DNA of 64,000 nt from Sphingomonas horti (GTDB taxonomy: Bacteria > Pseudomonadota > Alphaproteobacteria > Sphingomonadales > Sphingomonadaceae), in assembly GCF_009753715.1 (NCBI RefSeq), contig NZ_WQMS01000020.1, positions 124,001 to 188,000 on the forward strand, read 5' to 3'. The notes under the pieces are model-generated. The model did not search any database, was not told where the DNA came from, and saw only the letters and a program-made list of their open reading frames with translations. Shown in pieces: positions 1 through 9,278 of the stretch. Every line of letters starts with the position of its first letter. The stretch's first letter is position 1. The position numbers were made by a program, and so were the translations under genes.

Positions 1-1223
1 CTGTCGACAAGGTCGGTGCGCTCCCAGCTGAACAGGTCGCCATCGGGCTTGCGGCCGAAATGGCCATAAGCCGCAGTCGGGCCGTAGATCGGCTTGTTGA
101 GGCCGAGATGGGTGCGAATGCCCTTGGGCGTCAGCTTCACCAGCTGCGGCAGCAGCTGCTCCAGCTTCTCGGCGCTGGCGCCGTTCCGCTCGGTGCCGTG
201 CAGGTCGACATAGAGCGACAGCGGCTCGGCGATCCCGATCGCGTAGGAAAGCTGGATCGTGCAGCGCTTGGCGAGGCCGGCCGCGACGACGTTCTTGGCG
301 AGATAGCGCGCGACATAAGCGGCCGAGCGGTCCACCTTGGTCGGGTCCTTGCCGCTGAAGGCGCCGCCGCCGTGCGGCGCCGCGCCGCCATAGGTGTCGA
401 CGATGATCTTGCGGCCGGTCAGGCCCGCATCGCCGTCCGGGCCGCCGATCTCGAAACGGCCGGTCGGGTTGACGTAGATCTTCGTCTCGTCGCTGACGAA
501 GCCGGCGGGCAGCACGTCGTTGAACACGCCGACGACATAGTCGCGCAGCTGCGCATATTTCGCGGCATCCGAACCTTCCCGGCCATCATCGCAATAGCCG
601 GGCGCATGCTGGGTGGAGACGACCAGCGCGGTCGCCGCGACCGGCTCGCCATTTTCGTAGCGCAGCGTCACCTGGCTCTTCGCATCGGGCTCGAGGAACG
701 GGACGGTGCCGTCGTGGCGATCCTTGGCGAGCCGCTCCAGAATCCGGTGCGAGTAATAGAGCGTGGCGGGCAGCAGGTCCGGGGTTTCGTCGGTCGCGTA
801 GCCGAACATGATGCCCTGGTCGCCGGCGCCTTCGTCCTTGTTGCCGCTCTCGTCGACACCCTGCGCGATATGCGCGGACTGGCCATGCAGGTGGTTGTCG
901 AAATCGGCGGTCTGCCAGTGAAACCCGCCCTGCTCGTAGCCGATCTTCTGGACGACGTGACGCACGACCTGTTCGATCTCATCGCGCACGCCGGGCGCCC
1001 AGCCATGGGTGTCGGCGAACTGCTCCTCGTCATAGGCGCCGCGGCAGCGGATTTCCCCGCCGATCACGATGCGCTGCGTGGTCACCAGCGTCTCGCAGGC
1101 GACGCGGGCTTCCGGGTCCTTCGACAGGAACAGGTCGACCACGGCGTCGGAAATCTGGTCGGCGACCTTATCGGGATGGCCCTCGGACACCGATTCGGAC
1201 GTGAAAAGATAGTTTGAGCGCAT
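1..1223 (-). CDS. metK: S-adenosylmethionine synthetase (3' end cut by window)
   Basis: Makes S-adenosylmethionine from methionine and ATP in the cytoplasm, the methyl donor for the several methyltransferases in this window. The reverse-strand translation starts [20 protein letters not shown], the classic MetK N-terminus with its ATP-binding GHPDK. It carries signature 1 ([11 protein letters not shown], about residue 131) and the glycine-rich signature 2 ([16 protein letters not shown], about residue 283). About 407 codons are present and the family is near 400-410, so only a few C-terminal residues lie beyond base 1. The ATG at 1223 has an AGGA about 7 bases upstream. It lies 65 bp downstream of lnt on the same strand, with a short palindrome in the gap. 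Identity is certain; only the exact end is unseen. Confidence 0.97.
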   Translation of the reverse strand, partial: MRSNYLFTSESVSEGHPDKVADQISDAVVDLFLSKDPEARVACETLVTTQRIVIGGEIRCRGAYDEEQFADTHGWAPGVRDEIEQVVRHVVQKIGYEQGGFHWQTADFDNHLHGQSAHIAQGVDESGNKDEGAGDQGIMFGYATDETPDLLPATLYYSHRILERLAKDRHDGTVPFLEPDAKSQVTLRYENGEPVAATALVVSTQHAPGYCDDGREGSDAAKYAQLRDYVVGVFNDVLPAGFVSDETKIYVNPTGRFEIGGPDGDAGLTGRKIIVDTYGGAAPHGGGAFSGKDPTKVDRSAAYVARYLAKNVVAAGLAKRCTIQLSYAIGIAEPLSLYVDLHGTERNGASAEKLEQLLPQLVKLTPKGIRTHLGLNKPIYGPTAAYGHFGRKPDGDLFSWERTDLVD

Positions 1224-1257
1224 CGTCGGTCCTGTAGTAGGGCAGGCGCGAAGCCCG

Positions 1258-1271
1258 CATATAAAGATATG
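1258..1271. promoter_or_regulatory. Palindrome in the lnt-metK gap, possible operator
   Basis: A perfect inverted repeat, CATAT-AAAG-ATATG, lies 35 bases before the metK ATG in an AT-rich patch that stands out from GC-rich surroundings. The position suits a repressor site or a promoter -10 region. In other Proteobacteria metK is controlled by SahR/ArsR-type or MetJ repressors on AT-rich palindromes. No regulator gene is adjacent, so the link is only a suggestion. Confidence 0.3.
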
Positions 1272-1288
1272 TTTATGTGTGCACGCCT

Positions 1289-2857
1289 CTAGCGGCGGCG
1301 AAGGCGAATGACAACGCCCAAAGCGGTGAGAATGAGCGCCAGCAGGGCCGGCAACAGGTTGCCGAGGCGAGAGAAGGCGGTCCACGCCGCGGGCGCTGGA
1401 AGCGCTGCGTCGAGCACGCCGGCCTTGCCGAGGCCGATCGTGCCGAGCAGCCGGCCATCAGGGCCGATGACGGCTGAGATGCCGGTGGGCGTGGCGCGGA
1501 CGATCGTCATGCCTTCCTCGACGGCCCGCAGCCGCGCCTGCGCCAGATGCTGCGGCGGCCCCCAGCGACCGAACCAGGCGTCGTTCGACGGATTGAACAG
1601 AAAGATCGGCCGGTGCGCCCGATCGATGACCTGGCCCGAAAAGATGATTTCGTAGCAGATCTGGAACCCGACCGGGCCGACGCCCGGAATGTCGAACGTC
1701 ACGGGCCCCGGCCCGGGCCAGAAATCGAGATCGCCCGGCACCAGCCGCGACAGGCCGAGCGGGGTCAGGATCGAGCGCATCGGCAGATACTCGCCGTAGG
1801 GCACGAGATGCGCCTTGTCGTAGCGGGCGAGGATGCGCGCGTCCGGTCCCATTGCGAACACGCTGTTGCGGCCGCCGATGGCACGGCCCGAACGGTCATA
1901 TTCGAGCGCGATGCCGCCGGTCAGCAGCACGTCGTTCGGGCCCAGCGCCCTGGCGACATAGCGGCGCAGCCCCGGCTCCTCGGCCAGCAAATAGCCATTG
2001 TCGATCGCCGCCTCAGGCCAGAGCAGCAGCCGCGGCGCGGGACCGGGAGGACCCGACATGCGCACCAATTCGCGGATATGGTCGGCCTGTGCATCGACGT
2101 CCTGCTTCTCGTCCTGGCTGACATTCGGCTGGACGATGCGGACGTGCGGGCCAGGCTGCAGATTCGGTATGCGCGATGTCGGCAGGAGGAGGAGGCCGAG
2201 CATCAGCGCCGCCCTTGCCCATTGCTGCCAACGATGATCGATGAATGCCGACCGGAGCATGTCGGCCAACAGGATTGTGAAACCGCCGACGCCGTAAGTT
2301 CCGATGAGCGTCAGCAATCCGGGTGGTCCCGGCGCTGCCCAGATCGCCGCGAGCGGATTCCAGGCAAAGCCGGTGAACAGGGTGGCGCGAAGCCATTCGG
2401 TCGCAATCCAGGCCGCGGCGAAGAAGAAGGAGAATGAAACGTCCCTCTCTCCGTCCCGGAGCGGGCTGACCAGGCAAGCGGCTGCGGCCCCCAGCGCCGG
2501 AAACACGGCCAGGTAAAGCGACAGCGCGACCACCGCGCCATAGCCGAACCAGTGCGGCATCGTGTCCTGGTAGGTGAAGGCGTGCGCGATCCAATTGAGG
2601 CCGACGGTGAAATGGCCGAGCGCGAACAGCCACATGCGCCAGAAGGCGCTCCGCCAGGACGGGGCCATAGCCAGCAAGTGGATCAGCAGCGCCAGGCACA
2701 AGAGCATGACCGGCCAGAGATCGAGCGGCGCGAAGCCGGTCGCCGACAGCGCGCCTGCGGCCAGCGCGAGTAGCTTCGGATAACGGAGCACGGCGGCGCT
2801 ATCGCGCGCCTTTGCCGCCGTTGCAATCGCGCGTAAGGAGCGTGTCGATGCTTCCAC
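1289..2857 (-). CDS. lnt: Apolipoprotein N-acyltransferase
   Basis: Transfers the third acyl chain from phospholipid onto the N-terminal cysteine of lipoproteins at the inner membrane; the NodT-type lipoprotein at 44.5 kb would be a client. The 522-residue protein has a hydrophobic N-terminal half with several membrane segments, then a carbon-nitrogen hydrolase domain. The catalytic triad is visible: Glu in [10 protein letters not shown] (about 282), Lys in [13 protein letters not shown] (about 347) and Cys in [10 protein letters not shown] (about 400). The start is uncertain. GTG at 2857 overlaps the divergent gene at 2848 by 10 bases, while GTG at 2791 gives [13 protein letters not shown] and avoids the overlap; neither has a good ribosome site. 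Probably co-transcribed with metK downstream. Confidence 0.95.
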   Translation of the reverse strand: MEASTRSLRAIATAAKARDSAAVLRYPKLLALAAGALSATGFAPLDLWPVMLLCLALLIHLLAMAPSWRSAFWRMWLFALGHFTVGLNWIAHAFTYQDTMPHWFGYGAVVALSLYLAVFPALGAAAACLVSPLRDGERDVSFSFFFAAAWIATEWLRATLFTGFAWNPLAAIWAAPGPPGLLTLIGTYGVGGFTILLADMLRSAFIDHRWQQWARAALMLGLLLLPTSRIPNLQPGPHVRIVQPNVSQDEKQDVDAQADHIRELVRMSGPPGPAPRLLLWPEAAIDNGYLLAEEPGLRRYVARALGPNDVLLTGGIALEYDRSGRAIGGRNSVFAMGPDARILARYDKAHLVPYGEYLPMRSILTPLGLSRLVPGDLDFWPGPGPVTFDIPGVGPVGFQICYEIIFSGQVIDRAHRPIFLFNPSNDAWFGRWGPPQHLAQARLRAVEEGMTIVRATPTGISAVIGPDGRLLGTIGLGKAGVLDAALPAPAAWTAFSRLGNLLPALLALILTALGVVIRLRRR

Positions 2858-3459
2858 TCGCCATGGCGCTCGCCGCCGCCGCTCCCTTGCCGCTCAGCGA
2901 TGTCCAGGTGCGCCAGGTCCGCTGCGTCGCCGTGCTCGCCATCGTTGCCGGCGAGCAGGAACGGCGCGCGGCCGCCGCGCTGTCGCTGCCGCCACTCGCG
3001 CGCCGGGGCGCCCGTTTCGCGCAAGTCGTCGGCGATGCGCTGGTGAAGGATACCGGCCGAACGCAAGAACAGGTCCGTGACCTGATCCTGCGGCAGGTCG
3101 CCGCGGTCCAGAAAGCGGCGGGAAAGACTGCGGAGCCGCCGATCGACGAAGCCCGTGGCTGCGTCGAGGTGATGAACGCGGTCGCGCCGCCGCTGCCGCC
3201 GCCGAGCGCGATCCAATGTGCCGGGCTGCTGAAGCTTGCCGCCGACGACGTCCACAAGCGGGAAGGGATGAGCAAGACCGCAATGGACCTGATGACCATC
3301 GCCTCGCTGGTGGAAGACCGCGCCCGCACCGAATTGCGCGCTGCCGGCAAGAGCGAGGCGGAAAGCGACCGGGAACTGACGCTCGCGCGTGAGGCGATCG
3401 CCGCCGACCCGAAATCGGCACCCGAAATGGAAGCCTGTGTGGAGCTTGCCCAGCCATGA
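2848..3459 (+). CDS. Hypothetical protein, possibly exported
   Basis: A 203-residue protein of unknown function. The start at 2848 is chosen because TAAGGAG (2834-2840) sits 7 bases upstream. The first 15 or so residues ([16 protein letters not shown]) are hydrophobic and alanine-rich like a short signal peptide, but no clear cleavage site follows. The rest is helical and charged, with scattered cysteines (QVRCVAV, ARGCVEV, AIQCAGL, MEACVEL) that could pair in the periplasm. It is divergent from lnt and its TGA overlaps the ATG of the next gene (ATGA), so the two are translationally coupled. No recognised domain. Confidence 0.7.
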   Translation: MLPLAMALAAAAPLPLSDVQVRQVRCVAVLAIVAGEQERRAAAALSLPPLARRGARFAQVVGDALVKDTGRTQEQVRDLILRQVAAVQKAAGKTAEPPIDEARGCVEVMNAVAPPLPPPSAIQCAGLLKLAADDVHKREGMSKTAMDLMTIASLVEDRARTELRAAGKSEAESDRELTLAREAIAADPKSAPEMEACVELAQP

Positions 3460-3869
3460 GACCGTTTCACCTCGCCTTTCCGGTCCACGACCTGGACGCG
3501 GCCCGTGGCTTCTATGGCGGCCTGCTCGGCTGCCGCGAGGGTCGCAGTTCCGACCGCTGGATCGATTTCGACCTCTACGGCCACCAGATCGTCGCGCATC
3601 TGGACGAAGGGACCCGGCCCGTCGGCGCCAGCAACCCGGTCGACGGCCATGACGTGCCGGTGCCGCATTTCGGGGTAGTGCTGACGATGGCCGACTGGCA
3701 GGCGCTGGCCAACCGGCTGAAGGCGGCCGGCACCGCGTTCGGGATCGAGCCGCACCTGCGCTTCAAAGGGCAGGTCGGCGAGCAGGCGACGATGTTCTTC
3801 CGCGATCCCAGCGGCAATGCGCTCGAGTTCAAGGCCTTTGCCGACGATTCGATGCTGTTCGCGACCTGA
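3456..3869 (+). CDS. VOC-family (glyoxalase-like) protein
   Basis: A 137-residue single-module protein of the vicinal oxygen chelate fold. It opens with [17 protein letters not shown], the usual first beta strand and helix of glyoxalase/bleomycin-resistance proteins, and closes with [15 protein letters not shown], the usual metal-ligand strand ending in Glu. The His near the N-terminus, an internal PHFGV histidine and the C-terminal Glu are plausible metal ligands. Substrate cannot be told from sequence; family members act on small electrophiles or dioxygenase substrates. Coupled by ATGA overlap to the hypothetical gene upstream. Confidence 0.88.
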   Translation: MRPFHLAFPVHDLDAARGFYGGLLGCREGRSSDRWIDFDLYGHQIVAHLDEGTRPVGASNPVDGHDVPVPHFGVVLTMADWQALANRLKAAGTAFGIEPHLRFKGQVGEQATMFFRDPSGNALEFKAFADDSMLFAT

Positions 3870-3926
3870 TCGGGAGCGCTATCCGCTCTGCTTGCTCCGC
3901 CGGGGCCGCTCCCTTACATCGCGCGC

Positions 3927-6578
3927 ATGAGTTCGACCAACGACATCCGGCGCAGTTTTCTCGACTATTTCGAAAGCGAGGGGCATGCGCGCGTGCCCTC
4001 GGCGCCGCTGGTGCCGCAGAACGATCCGACGCTGATGTTCGTGAATGCCGGCATGGTGCCGTTCAAGAACGTGTTCACCGGCCTGGAGACGCGGCGCTAT
4101 TCGACCGCGACCAGCTCGCAGAAATGCGTCCGCGCGGGCGGCAAGCATAACGACCTGGACAATGTCGGCTATACCGCGCGGCATCATACCTTCTTTGAAA
4201 TGCTCGGGAATTTCTCGTTCGGCGATTATTTCAAGGAACGGGCGATCTCGCTCGCCTGGACCCTGATCACGCGCGAATGGGGCCTCGATCCGAGCCGGCT
4301 GCTGGCGACCGTCTATCATACCGACGACGAGGCGTTCGATCTCTGGAAGAAGATTTCAGGGCTGCCGGAAAGCCGGATCATCCGCATCCCGACCAAAGAC
4401 AATTTCTGGGCGATGGGCGATAACGGCCCGTGCGGCCCGTGCTCCGAAATCTTCTACGACCACGGCGAGCACATTCCCGGCGGTCCTCCCGGCAGCCCGG
4501 ACGAGGACGGTGACCGCTTCACCGAGATCTGGAACCTCGTCTTCATGCAGTTCGAGCAGGAAGCGAATGAGATCGTCGGCAACCTGCCCAAGCCCTCGAT
4601 CGACACCGGCATGGGGCTGGAGCGGATCGCGGCCGTGCTCCAGGGCGTGCACGACAATTACGACACCGACACGTTCAAGGCCCTGATCGCCGAATCCGGC
4701 GCGCTGACCGGCACCGCGACGACCGGCGCGAACCAGGCCAGCCACCGCGTGATTGCTGACCATCTCCGCGCGTCGGGCTTCCTGGTTGCCGACGGCGTGC
4801 TGCCGGCGAATGAAGGCCGCGGCTATGTGCTTCGGCGGATCATGCGGCGCGCGATGCGTCACGCCCACCTGCTGGGGGCTAGGGAGCCGCTGATGCACCG
4901 GCTGGTGCCCTCGCTGGTCGCGGAAATGGGCGGCGCCTACCCCGAGCTGGTGCGCGCGCAGCCGCTGATCGAGGCGACTTTGGCGCAGGAAGAGACGCGC
5001 TTTCGCCAGACCCTGGCGAACGGCCTCAAGCTGCTCGACGAGGCGACCGGCGGCATGAAGCCAGGCGAGACGCTGCCCGGCACGGTCGCATTCAAGCTCT
5101 ACGACACCTACGGCTTCCCCTATGACCTGACCGAGGACGCACTGCGCGCTCAGGGCTTCGGTGTCGATCGCCTCGGCTTCGACGAGGCGATGGCCGAGCA
5201 GAAGGCGGCGGCGCGGGCGGCGTGGAAGGGGTCGGGCGCCAAGGCGTCGGAAGATGTCTGGTTCGACCTGGCCGAGGCGAACGGATCGACCGAGTTCATC
5301 GGCTATACCGGCACCGAGGGCGAGGGCGAGGTCGTCGCGATCGTGAAGGACGGGCAGCCGGTCCAGCACGCATCGGCCGGCGAGAAGGTCGTGCTGCTGA
5401 CCAACCAGACGCCATTCTATGCCGAGAGCGGCGGCCAGATGGGCGATGCCGGCCTCGTGACCGGCGACAAGGGCTTGCGCGCGGTCGTCGACGACACGAC
5501 CAAGCCGCTCGGGCGCCTTCACGCGCACCATATGATGATCGAGAATGGCGAGGTCGCGATCGGCGACACCGTCCGCCTGCTGGTCGATACCGAGCGGCGC
5601 GATCGCATCCGCGCGAACCATTCGGCGACGCACCTGCTGCACGCGGCTTTGCGCAGGCGGCTGGGCGGCCATGTGACCCAGAAGGGCTCGCTGGTCGCGG
5701 CCGATCGCTTCCGGTTCGACTTCTCGCATCCCTCTGCGCTGACCGCGCAGGAAATCGCGGATGTGGAGGCGGACGTTAACGCGCAGATCCGCGCGAACGA
5801 GGCGGTCTCGACGCGGCTGATGACGCCCGAGGATGCGATCGCCGCCGGCGCGATGGCGCTGTTCGGTGAGAAATACGGCGACGAAGTGCGCGTGCTGACG
5901 ATGGGCCGCGACGCCTATTCGGTAGAGCTGTGCGGCGGCACGCACGTCGCCGCGACCGGCGACATCGCCCTGTTCAAGATCGTGTCGGAAAGCGCGGTCT
6001 CGTCGGGCGTGCGGCGGATCGAGGCGCTGACCGGCGAAGCGGCGCGGCAATGGCTGATCCAGCGCGACGAACGGCTGCGCGAGGCGGCGTCCGCCCTGAA
6101 GTCGGCCCCCGAGGAAGTGCCGGCCCGCGTCGCCGCGCTGATCGAGGAGCGGCGGCGACTCGAGCGTGAGCTCGCCGAGGCGAAGAAGGCCTTGGCGCTG
6201 AGCGGCGGGGGCAAGGCGGAAGCGGCGGGACCGGAGCAGGTCGGCGGCCACGGCTTTATCGGCCAGGTCGTCGAGGGGCTTGATCCCAAGGGCCTGCGCG
6301 GCGCGGTCGACGAGCTGAAGGCGCGGGTCGGCTCCGGCGTCGCGGTGTTGGTCGCGGTCAATGACGGCCGCGCGTCGGTCGCGGTCGGCGTGACTGACGA
6401 CCTCGCGGCCAAGCGCAACGCGGTCGAGCTGGTCCGGCGCGCGGTTGCCGCGCTTGGCGGACAAGGCGGCGGCGGCCGACCCGACATGGCGCAGGGCGGC
6501 GGGCCGGACGGCGCGCAGGCGGCCGAAGCGGTCGCAGCGGTCAAGGCAGCGCTGGGCGAAATGGCCGAGGCCGCCTGA
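3927..6578 (+). CDS. alaS: Alanyl-tRNA synthetase
   Basis: Charges tRNA-Ala with alanine. Full-length for the family at 883 residues. Class II core at the N-terminus ([20 protein letters not shown] then [15 protein letters not shown]), a central tRNA-recognition region, the editing domain with [12 protein letters not shown] (about 566) and the CGGTH zinc-site motif ([13 protein letters not shown], about 668), and a C-terminal coiled-coil/DHHA1 domain ending in a glycine-rich stretch ([16 protein letters not shown]). Editing residues that clear mischarged Ser and Gly are intact. It ends 9 bp before a palindromic repeat that may terminate transcription. No competing interpretation. Confidence 0.98.
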   Translation: MSSTNDIRRSFLDYFESEGHARVPSAPLVPQNDPTLMFVNAGMVPFKNVFTGLETRRYSTATSSQKCVRAGGKHNDLDNVGYTARHHTFFEMLGNFSFGDYFKERAISLAWTLITREWGLDPSRLLATVYHTDDEAFDLWKKISGLPESRIIRIPTKDNFWAMGDNGPCGPCSEIFYDHGEHIPGGPPGSPDEDGDRFTEIWNLVFMQFEQEANEIVGNLPKPSIDTGMGLERIAAVLQGVHDNYDTDTFKALIAESGALTGTATTGANQASHRVIADHLRASGFLVADGVLPANEGRGYVLRRIMRRAMRHAHLLGAREPLMHRLVPSLVAEMGGAYPELVRAQPLIEATLAQEETRFRQTLANGLKLLDEATGGMKPGETLPGTVAFKLYDTYGFPYDLTEDALRAQGFGVDRLGFDEAMAEQKAAARAAWKGSGAKASEDVWFDLAEANGSTEFIGYTGTEGEGEVVAIVKDGQPVQHASAGEKVVLLTNQTPFYAESGGQMGDAGLVTGDKGLRAVVDDTTKPLGRLHAHHMMIENGEVAIGDTVRLLVDTERRDRIRANHSATHLLHAALRRRLGGHVTQKGSLVAADRFRFDFSHPSALTAQEIADVEADVNAQIRANEAVSTRLMTPEDAIAAGAMALFGEKYGDEVRVLTMGRDAYSVELCGGTHVAATGDIALFKIVSESAVSSGVRRIEALTGEAARQWLIQRDERLREAASALKSAPEEVPARVAALIEERRRLERELAEAKKALALSGGGKAEAAGPEQVGGHGFIGQVVEGLDPKGLRGAVDELKARVGSGVAVLVAVNDGRASVAVGVTDDLAAKRNAVELVRRAVAALGGQGGGGRPDMAQGGGPDGAQAAEAVAAVKAALGEMAEAA

Positions 6579-6587
6579 CTGCTCCTC

Positions 6588-6669
6588 GTCACCCCGGACT
6601 TGATCCGGGGCCTACCTGCCTTCTACGGCATCCAAAAGAAGGTGGGTCCCGGGTCGAGCCCGGGATGAC
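6588..6669. repeat. Intergenic palindromic repeat, copy A (82 bp)
   Basis: Begins GTCACCCCGGACTTGATCCG and ends as the approximate inverse (..GAGCCCGGGATGAC), each arm itself being a small hairpin, with a short centre rich in AAGAAGG. The same architecture recurs at 28648-28729 (also 82 bp) and 42453-42525, all between genes. The right end supplies the ATG used by the next gene (6665). It may also act as a hairpin terminator for alaS. Confidence 0.85.
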
Positions 6670-8254
6670 GGAGGGTGCTATCCAATACGACGCACTGATC
6701 ATCGGCGGTGGGCATAACGGCCTGACCTGCGCCTGGTATCTCGCCCGCGCAGGCCTTCGAGTGCTCGTCGTCGAGCGTCGGCACATCGTCGGCGGCGCGG
6801 CGGTGACGGAGGAATTCCACCCCCGTTTTCGCAACTCGACCGCTAGCTACACGGTCAGCCTGCTCCAGTCGAAGGTGATCCGCGACATGCGGCTGCACGA
6901 TTGGGGCCTGCGGGTCGTGCACCGGCCGATCTCCAACTTCCTGCCGCTCGATGACGCCAATTACCTGAAGCTGGGCGGCGGGCTGGAGCGGACGCAGGCG
7001 GAAGTCGCGAAATACTCCGCGAAGGACGCCGAGACGCTGCCCGCCTATTACGATTCGCTCGATCGCATCGCCGACGTGCTGCGCGACCTGGCGCTGCAGA
7101 CGCCGCCCAATGCCGGCGGCGGGTGGAGCGAGCTGCTGCGCGCTATCGGGCCCGGGCGGCGCATGGCGAAGCTGGGGCTGGAAGGCCAGCGCGACTTGCT
7201 CGACCTGTTCGTGAAGTCCGCGCGCACTTTCCTTGACGGCTGGTTCGAAAGCGACCCCATCAAGGCGGCTTTCGGCTTCGATGCGGTGGTCGGCAATTAT
7301 GCCAGCCCCGACACGCCGGGCTCGGCCTATGTGCTGCTTCACCACGTCTTTGGCGAAGTGAACGGGGTGAAGGGTGCGTGGGGCCATGCGATCGGCGGCA
7401 TGGGCGCGATCACGGGCGCCATGCGACAGGCCTGCGAAGCGCAGGGCGTCGAGATCATGACCGACGCGCCGGTCGCCAAGGTGCTGGTCGATGGCGGCAA
7501 GGCGGTCGGCGTCGCGCTGGAGGATGGGCGCGAGCTGTTCGCGCGGCGCATCGTCGCCAATGTCGGGCCGAAGCTGCTCTACGGGAAGCTAGTCGATAAT
7601 GCCGACCTGCCAGCCGATTTCGCGCGGCGGATGAAGTCGTACAAGGCGGGCTCCGGCACGTTCCGGATGAACGTCGCGCTGTCCGAGCTGCCGCGCTTCA
7701 CTTGCCTGCCCGAGCCGGGCGAGCATCTGGCGAGCGGCATCGTGATCGCGCCGACGCTCGATTACATGGACCAGGCCTTCACCGACGCGTGCGCGCATGG
7801 CTGGTCAAAGGCGCCGATCGTCGAGATGCTGATCCCCTCGACGCTCGACGACACGCTTGCGCCCAAGGGAGCGCACGTCGCCAGCCTGTTCTGCCAGCAA
7901 TTCGCGCCGGAGCTGCCGCACGGGCGCAGCTGGGCCGAGGAGCGCGAAGCGGCAGCGGACACGATCATCGACACGGTCGAGGCGTGGGCGCCTGGTTTCA
8001 AGGCGTCAGTGGTCGGGCGCTTGGCGCTCAGCCCTATGGACCTGGAGGAGCGGTTCGGTCTCGCCGGCGGCGACATCATGCATGGGGCGATGTCGCTAGA
8101 CCAACTTTACTCGGCGCGGCCGGTGCTGGGGAACGGCGCCTATGCCGGGCCGATCAAAGGCCTGTGGATGTGCGGCGCGGGCACGCACCCGGGTGGCGGC
8201 GTGACCGGCGCGCCCGGCCACAACTGCGCGCGAGAGATGCTGCGCGGGCTCTAG
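6665..8254 (+). CDS. FAD-dependent oxidoreductase, phytoene desaturase/PYROXD2-like
   Basis: A 529-residue flavoprotein of the amine oxidase/phytoene-desaturase superfamily. The N-terminus has the dinucleotide-binding motif (ALIIGGGHNGLTCAWYLARAG) followed by a VVERR acidic end and GGAAVTEE. The C-terminus has the second FAD contact (GLWMCGAGTHPGGGVTGAPG). The overall pattern fits the NAD(P)/FAD family related to human PYROXD2 rather than true CrtI carotenoid enzymes, and no carotenoid genes adjoin it, so the substrate is unknown. The ATG lies inside the right end of the palindromic repeat, with no ribosome site of normal form upstream. Its stop shares the CTAG tetranucleotide with the convergent gene. 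Confidence 0.85.
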   Translation: MTEGAIQYDALIIGGGHNGLTCAWYLARAGLRVLVVERRHIVGGAAVTEEFHPRFRNSTASYTVSLLQSKVIRDMRLHDWGLRVVHRPISNFLPLDDANYLKLGGGLERTQAEVAKYSAKDAETLPAYYDSLDRIADVLRDLALQTPPNAGGGWSELLRAIGPGRRMAKLGLEGQRDLLDLFVKSARTFLDGWFESDPIKAAFGFDAVVGNYASPDTPGSAYVLLHHVFGEVNGVKGAWGHAIGGMGAITGAMRQACEAQGVEIMTDAPVAKVLVDGGKAVGVALEDGRELFARRIVANVGPKLLYGKLVDNADLPADFARRMKSYKAGSGTFRMNVALSELPRFTCLPEPGEHLASGIVIAPTLDYMDQAFTDACAHGWSKAPIVEMLIPSTLDDTLAPKGAHVASLFCQQFAPELPHGRSWAEEREAAADTIIDTVEAWAPGFKASVVGRLALSPMDLEERFGLAGGDIMHGAMSLDQLYSARPVLGNGAYAGPIKGLWMCGAGTHPGGGVTGAPGHNCAREMLRGL

Positions 8255-8991
8255 GCCCGTCCCACCCGTTCGATCAGCGCCATTGCCGCTGCCGGCGCCC
8301 GCACCTTGGCACCGGCGATGAAGAAGACAAACACGTCGCGGTTGCCCTGCTCCCAGGCGCGGGCCTGGTCGGCCCAGCCGTCGAGCTCGGCGGCGGTGTA
8401 GCCGGCCGGTTGATCCTCGCGGCATTGCTGCAGCCGGGCATAGGTGAAATCCGCGGTCTGCTCCTCGAACGTCGGATAATCCTCGGCATGAGCATAAACC
8501 ACGGCCACCCCGGCGTTGCGGGCCAGCTCGAAGAATCGAGGGTCACGGAAGCTCTCGTGCCGCGGCTCGATGACGTGGCGGAGCGGCACGCCGTTCCAGC
8601 TTTTCGGCAGCAGCGCGAAGAAGCCGGCGATCTCGTCGGCGTCGAATTGCTTTGTGCCCATCAGCTGCCACAGGATCGGGCCGAGCTTGTCACCCAGCTC
8701 CGTCAGGCCCTGGTCGAAGAAGTTGCGCACGCCTTCCTCGCCTTCCGCCAAGTTCTTGCGGTTGGTGCAGAAGCGGCTCGCCTTCAGCGCATAGACGAAG
8801 CCGTCCGGCGCGATCCTGGCCCAGCTCTCGAACGTCTTGGGGGTCTGGCGGCGATAATAGGTGCCGTTTACCTCGATCGCGGTCAGCACGCGCGTCGCGT
8901 GCTCAATCTCCTTCGCGTGCGGCAGGCCCTTGGGATAGAATTCCCCCCGCCACGGCTCATAGGTCCACCCACCGACACCGACCCTGATCAT
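8251..8991 (-). CDS. DUF72 domain protein (YecE-like)
   Basis: A 246-residue cytoplasmic protein of the DUF72/YecE family, a TIM-barrel-like fold of unknown biochemical role. Characteristic features are the opening IRVGVGGWTYEPWRGEFYP, the internal YALKASRFCTNRKNL and the conserved FFVYAHAEDYP-like strand (VVYAHAEDYPTFEEQ). It is convergent with the flavoprotein and the two stop codons share 4 bp (8251-8254). It precedes a small membrane protein gene by 10 bp but on the downstream side, so these may be transcribed together. Confidence 0.88.
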   Translation of the reverse strand: MIRVGVGGWTYEPWRGEFYPKGLPHAKEIEHATRVLTAIEVNGTYYRRQTPKTFESWARIAPDGFVYALKASRFCTNRKNLAEGEEGVRNFFDQGLTELGDKLGPILWQLMGTKQFDADEIAGFFALLPKSWNGVPLRHVIEPRHESFRDPRFFELARNAGVAVVYAHAEDYPTFEEQTADFTYARLQQCREDQPAGYTAAELDGWADQARAWEQGNRDVFVFFIAGAKVRAPAAAMALIERVGRA

Positions 8992-9000
8992 GGACCGGGC

Positions 9001-9222
9001 TTAGCGGAGCGCGCGCTTCATCGCCAGATTGTCGAGGATCATGCCGCCCGCCATGAACACGCTCCCGGTGCAGGCGAGAAACAGCAATTTGCCGCCGATG
9101 CCGGGATATTGGCCGAGATAATGGATGCCGCGTTCGCAGCCGCCCAGGGCGAGCGCATAGATCACCAGGAACGCCTCGAACCGGGTCTTGATCGTGAACA
9201 GGCGCTTCAGCCGGGCCAACAT
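9001..9222 (-). CDS. Small hypothetical membrane protein
   Basis: A 73-residue protein with two predicted membrane segments (FEAFLVIYALALGGCERG and KLLFLACTGSVFMAGGMIL) separated by a short polar turn, basic at the N-terminus (MLARLKRLFTIKTRFE). No family recognised. Lies between astB and the DUF72 gene on the same strand. It could be a genuine small inner-membrane protein conserved in relatives; I can only support it from its hydrophobic pattern and gene-like spacing. Confidence 0.6.
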   Translation of the reverse strand: MLARLKRLFTIKTRFEAFLVIYALALGGCERGIHYLGQYPGIGGKLLFLACTGSVFMAGGMILDNLAMKRALR

Positions 9223-9278
9223 GACGCCAGTAACGCCCGCTCGTCCGAGTCGGACAAGGTAAATAAAGGGTTAACGGA

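Noticed and set aside
1224-1288. SAM riboswitch in front of metK
   Set aside because: Only 65 bases of leader are available and I could not form the conserved core of a SAM-I, SAM-II or SAM/SAH riboswitch; the palindrome is too short.
4356-6464. A 702-codon open frame opposite alaS
   Set aside because: It is the antisense of a certain alaS gene, rich in Arg/Gln/His as expected from reversed GC-rich codons, with no motif.
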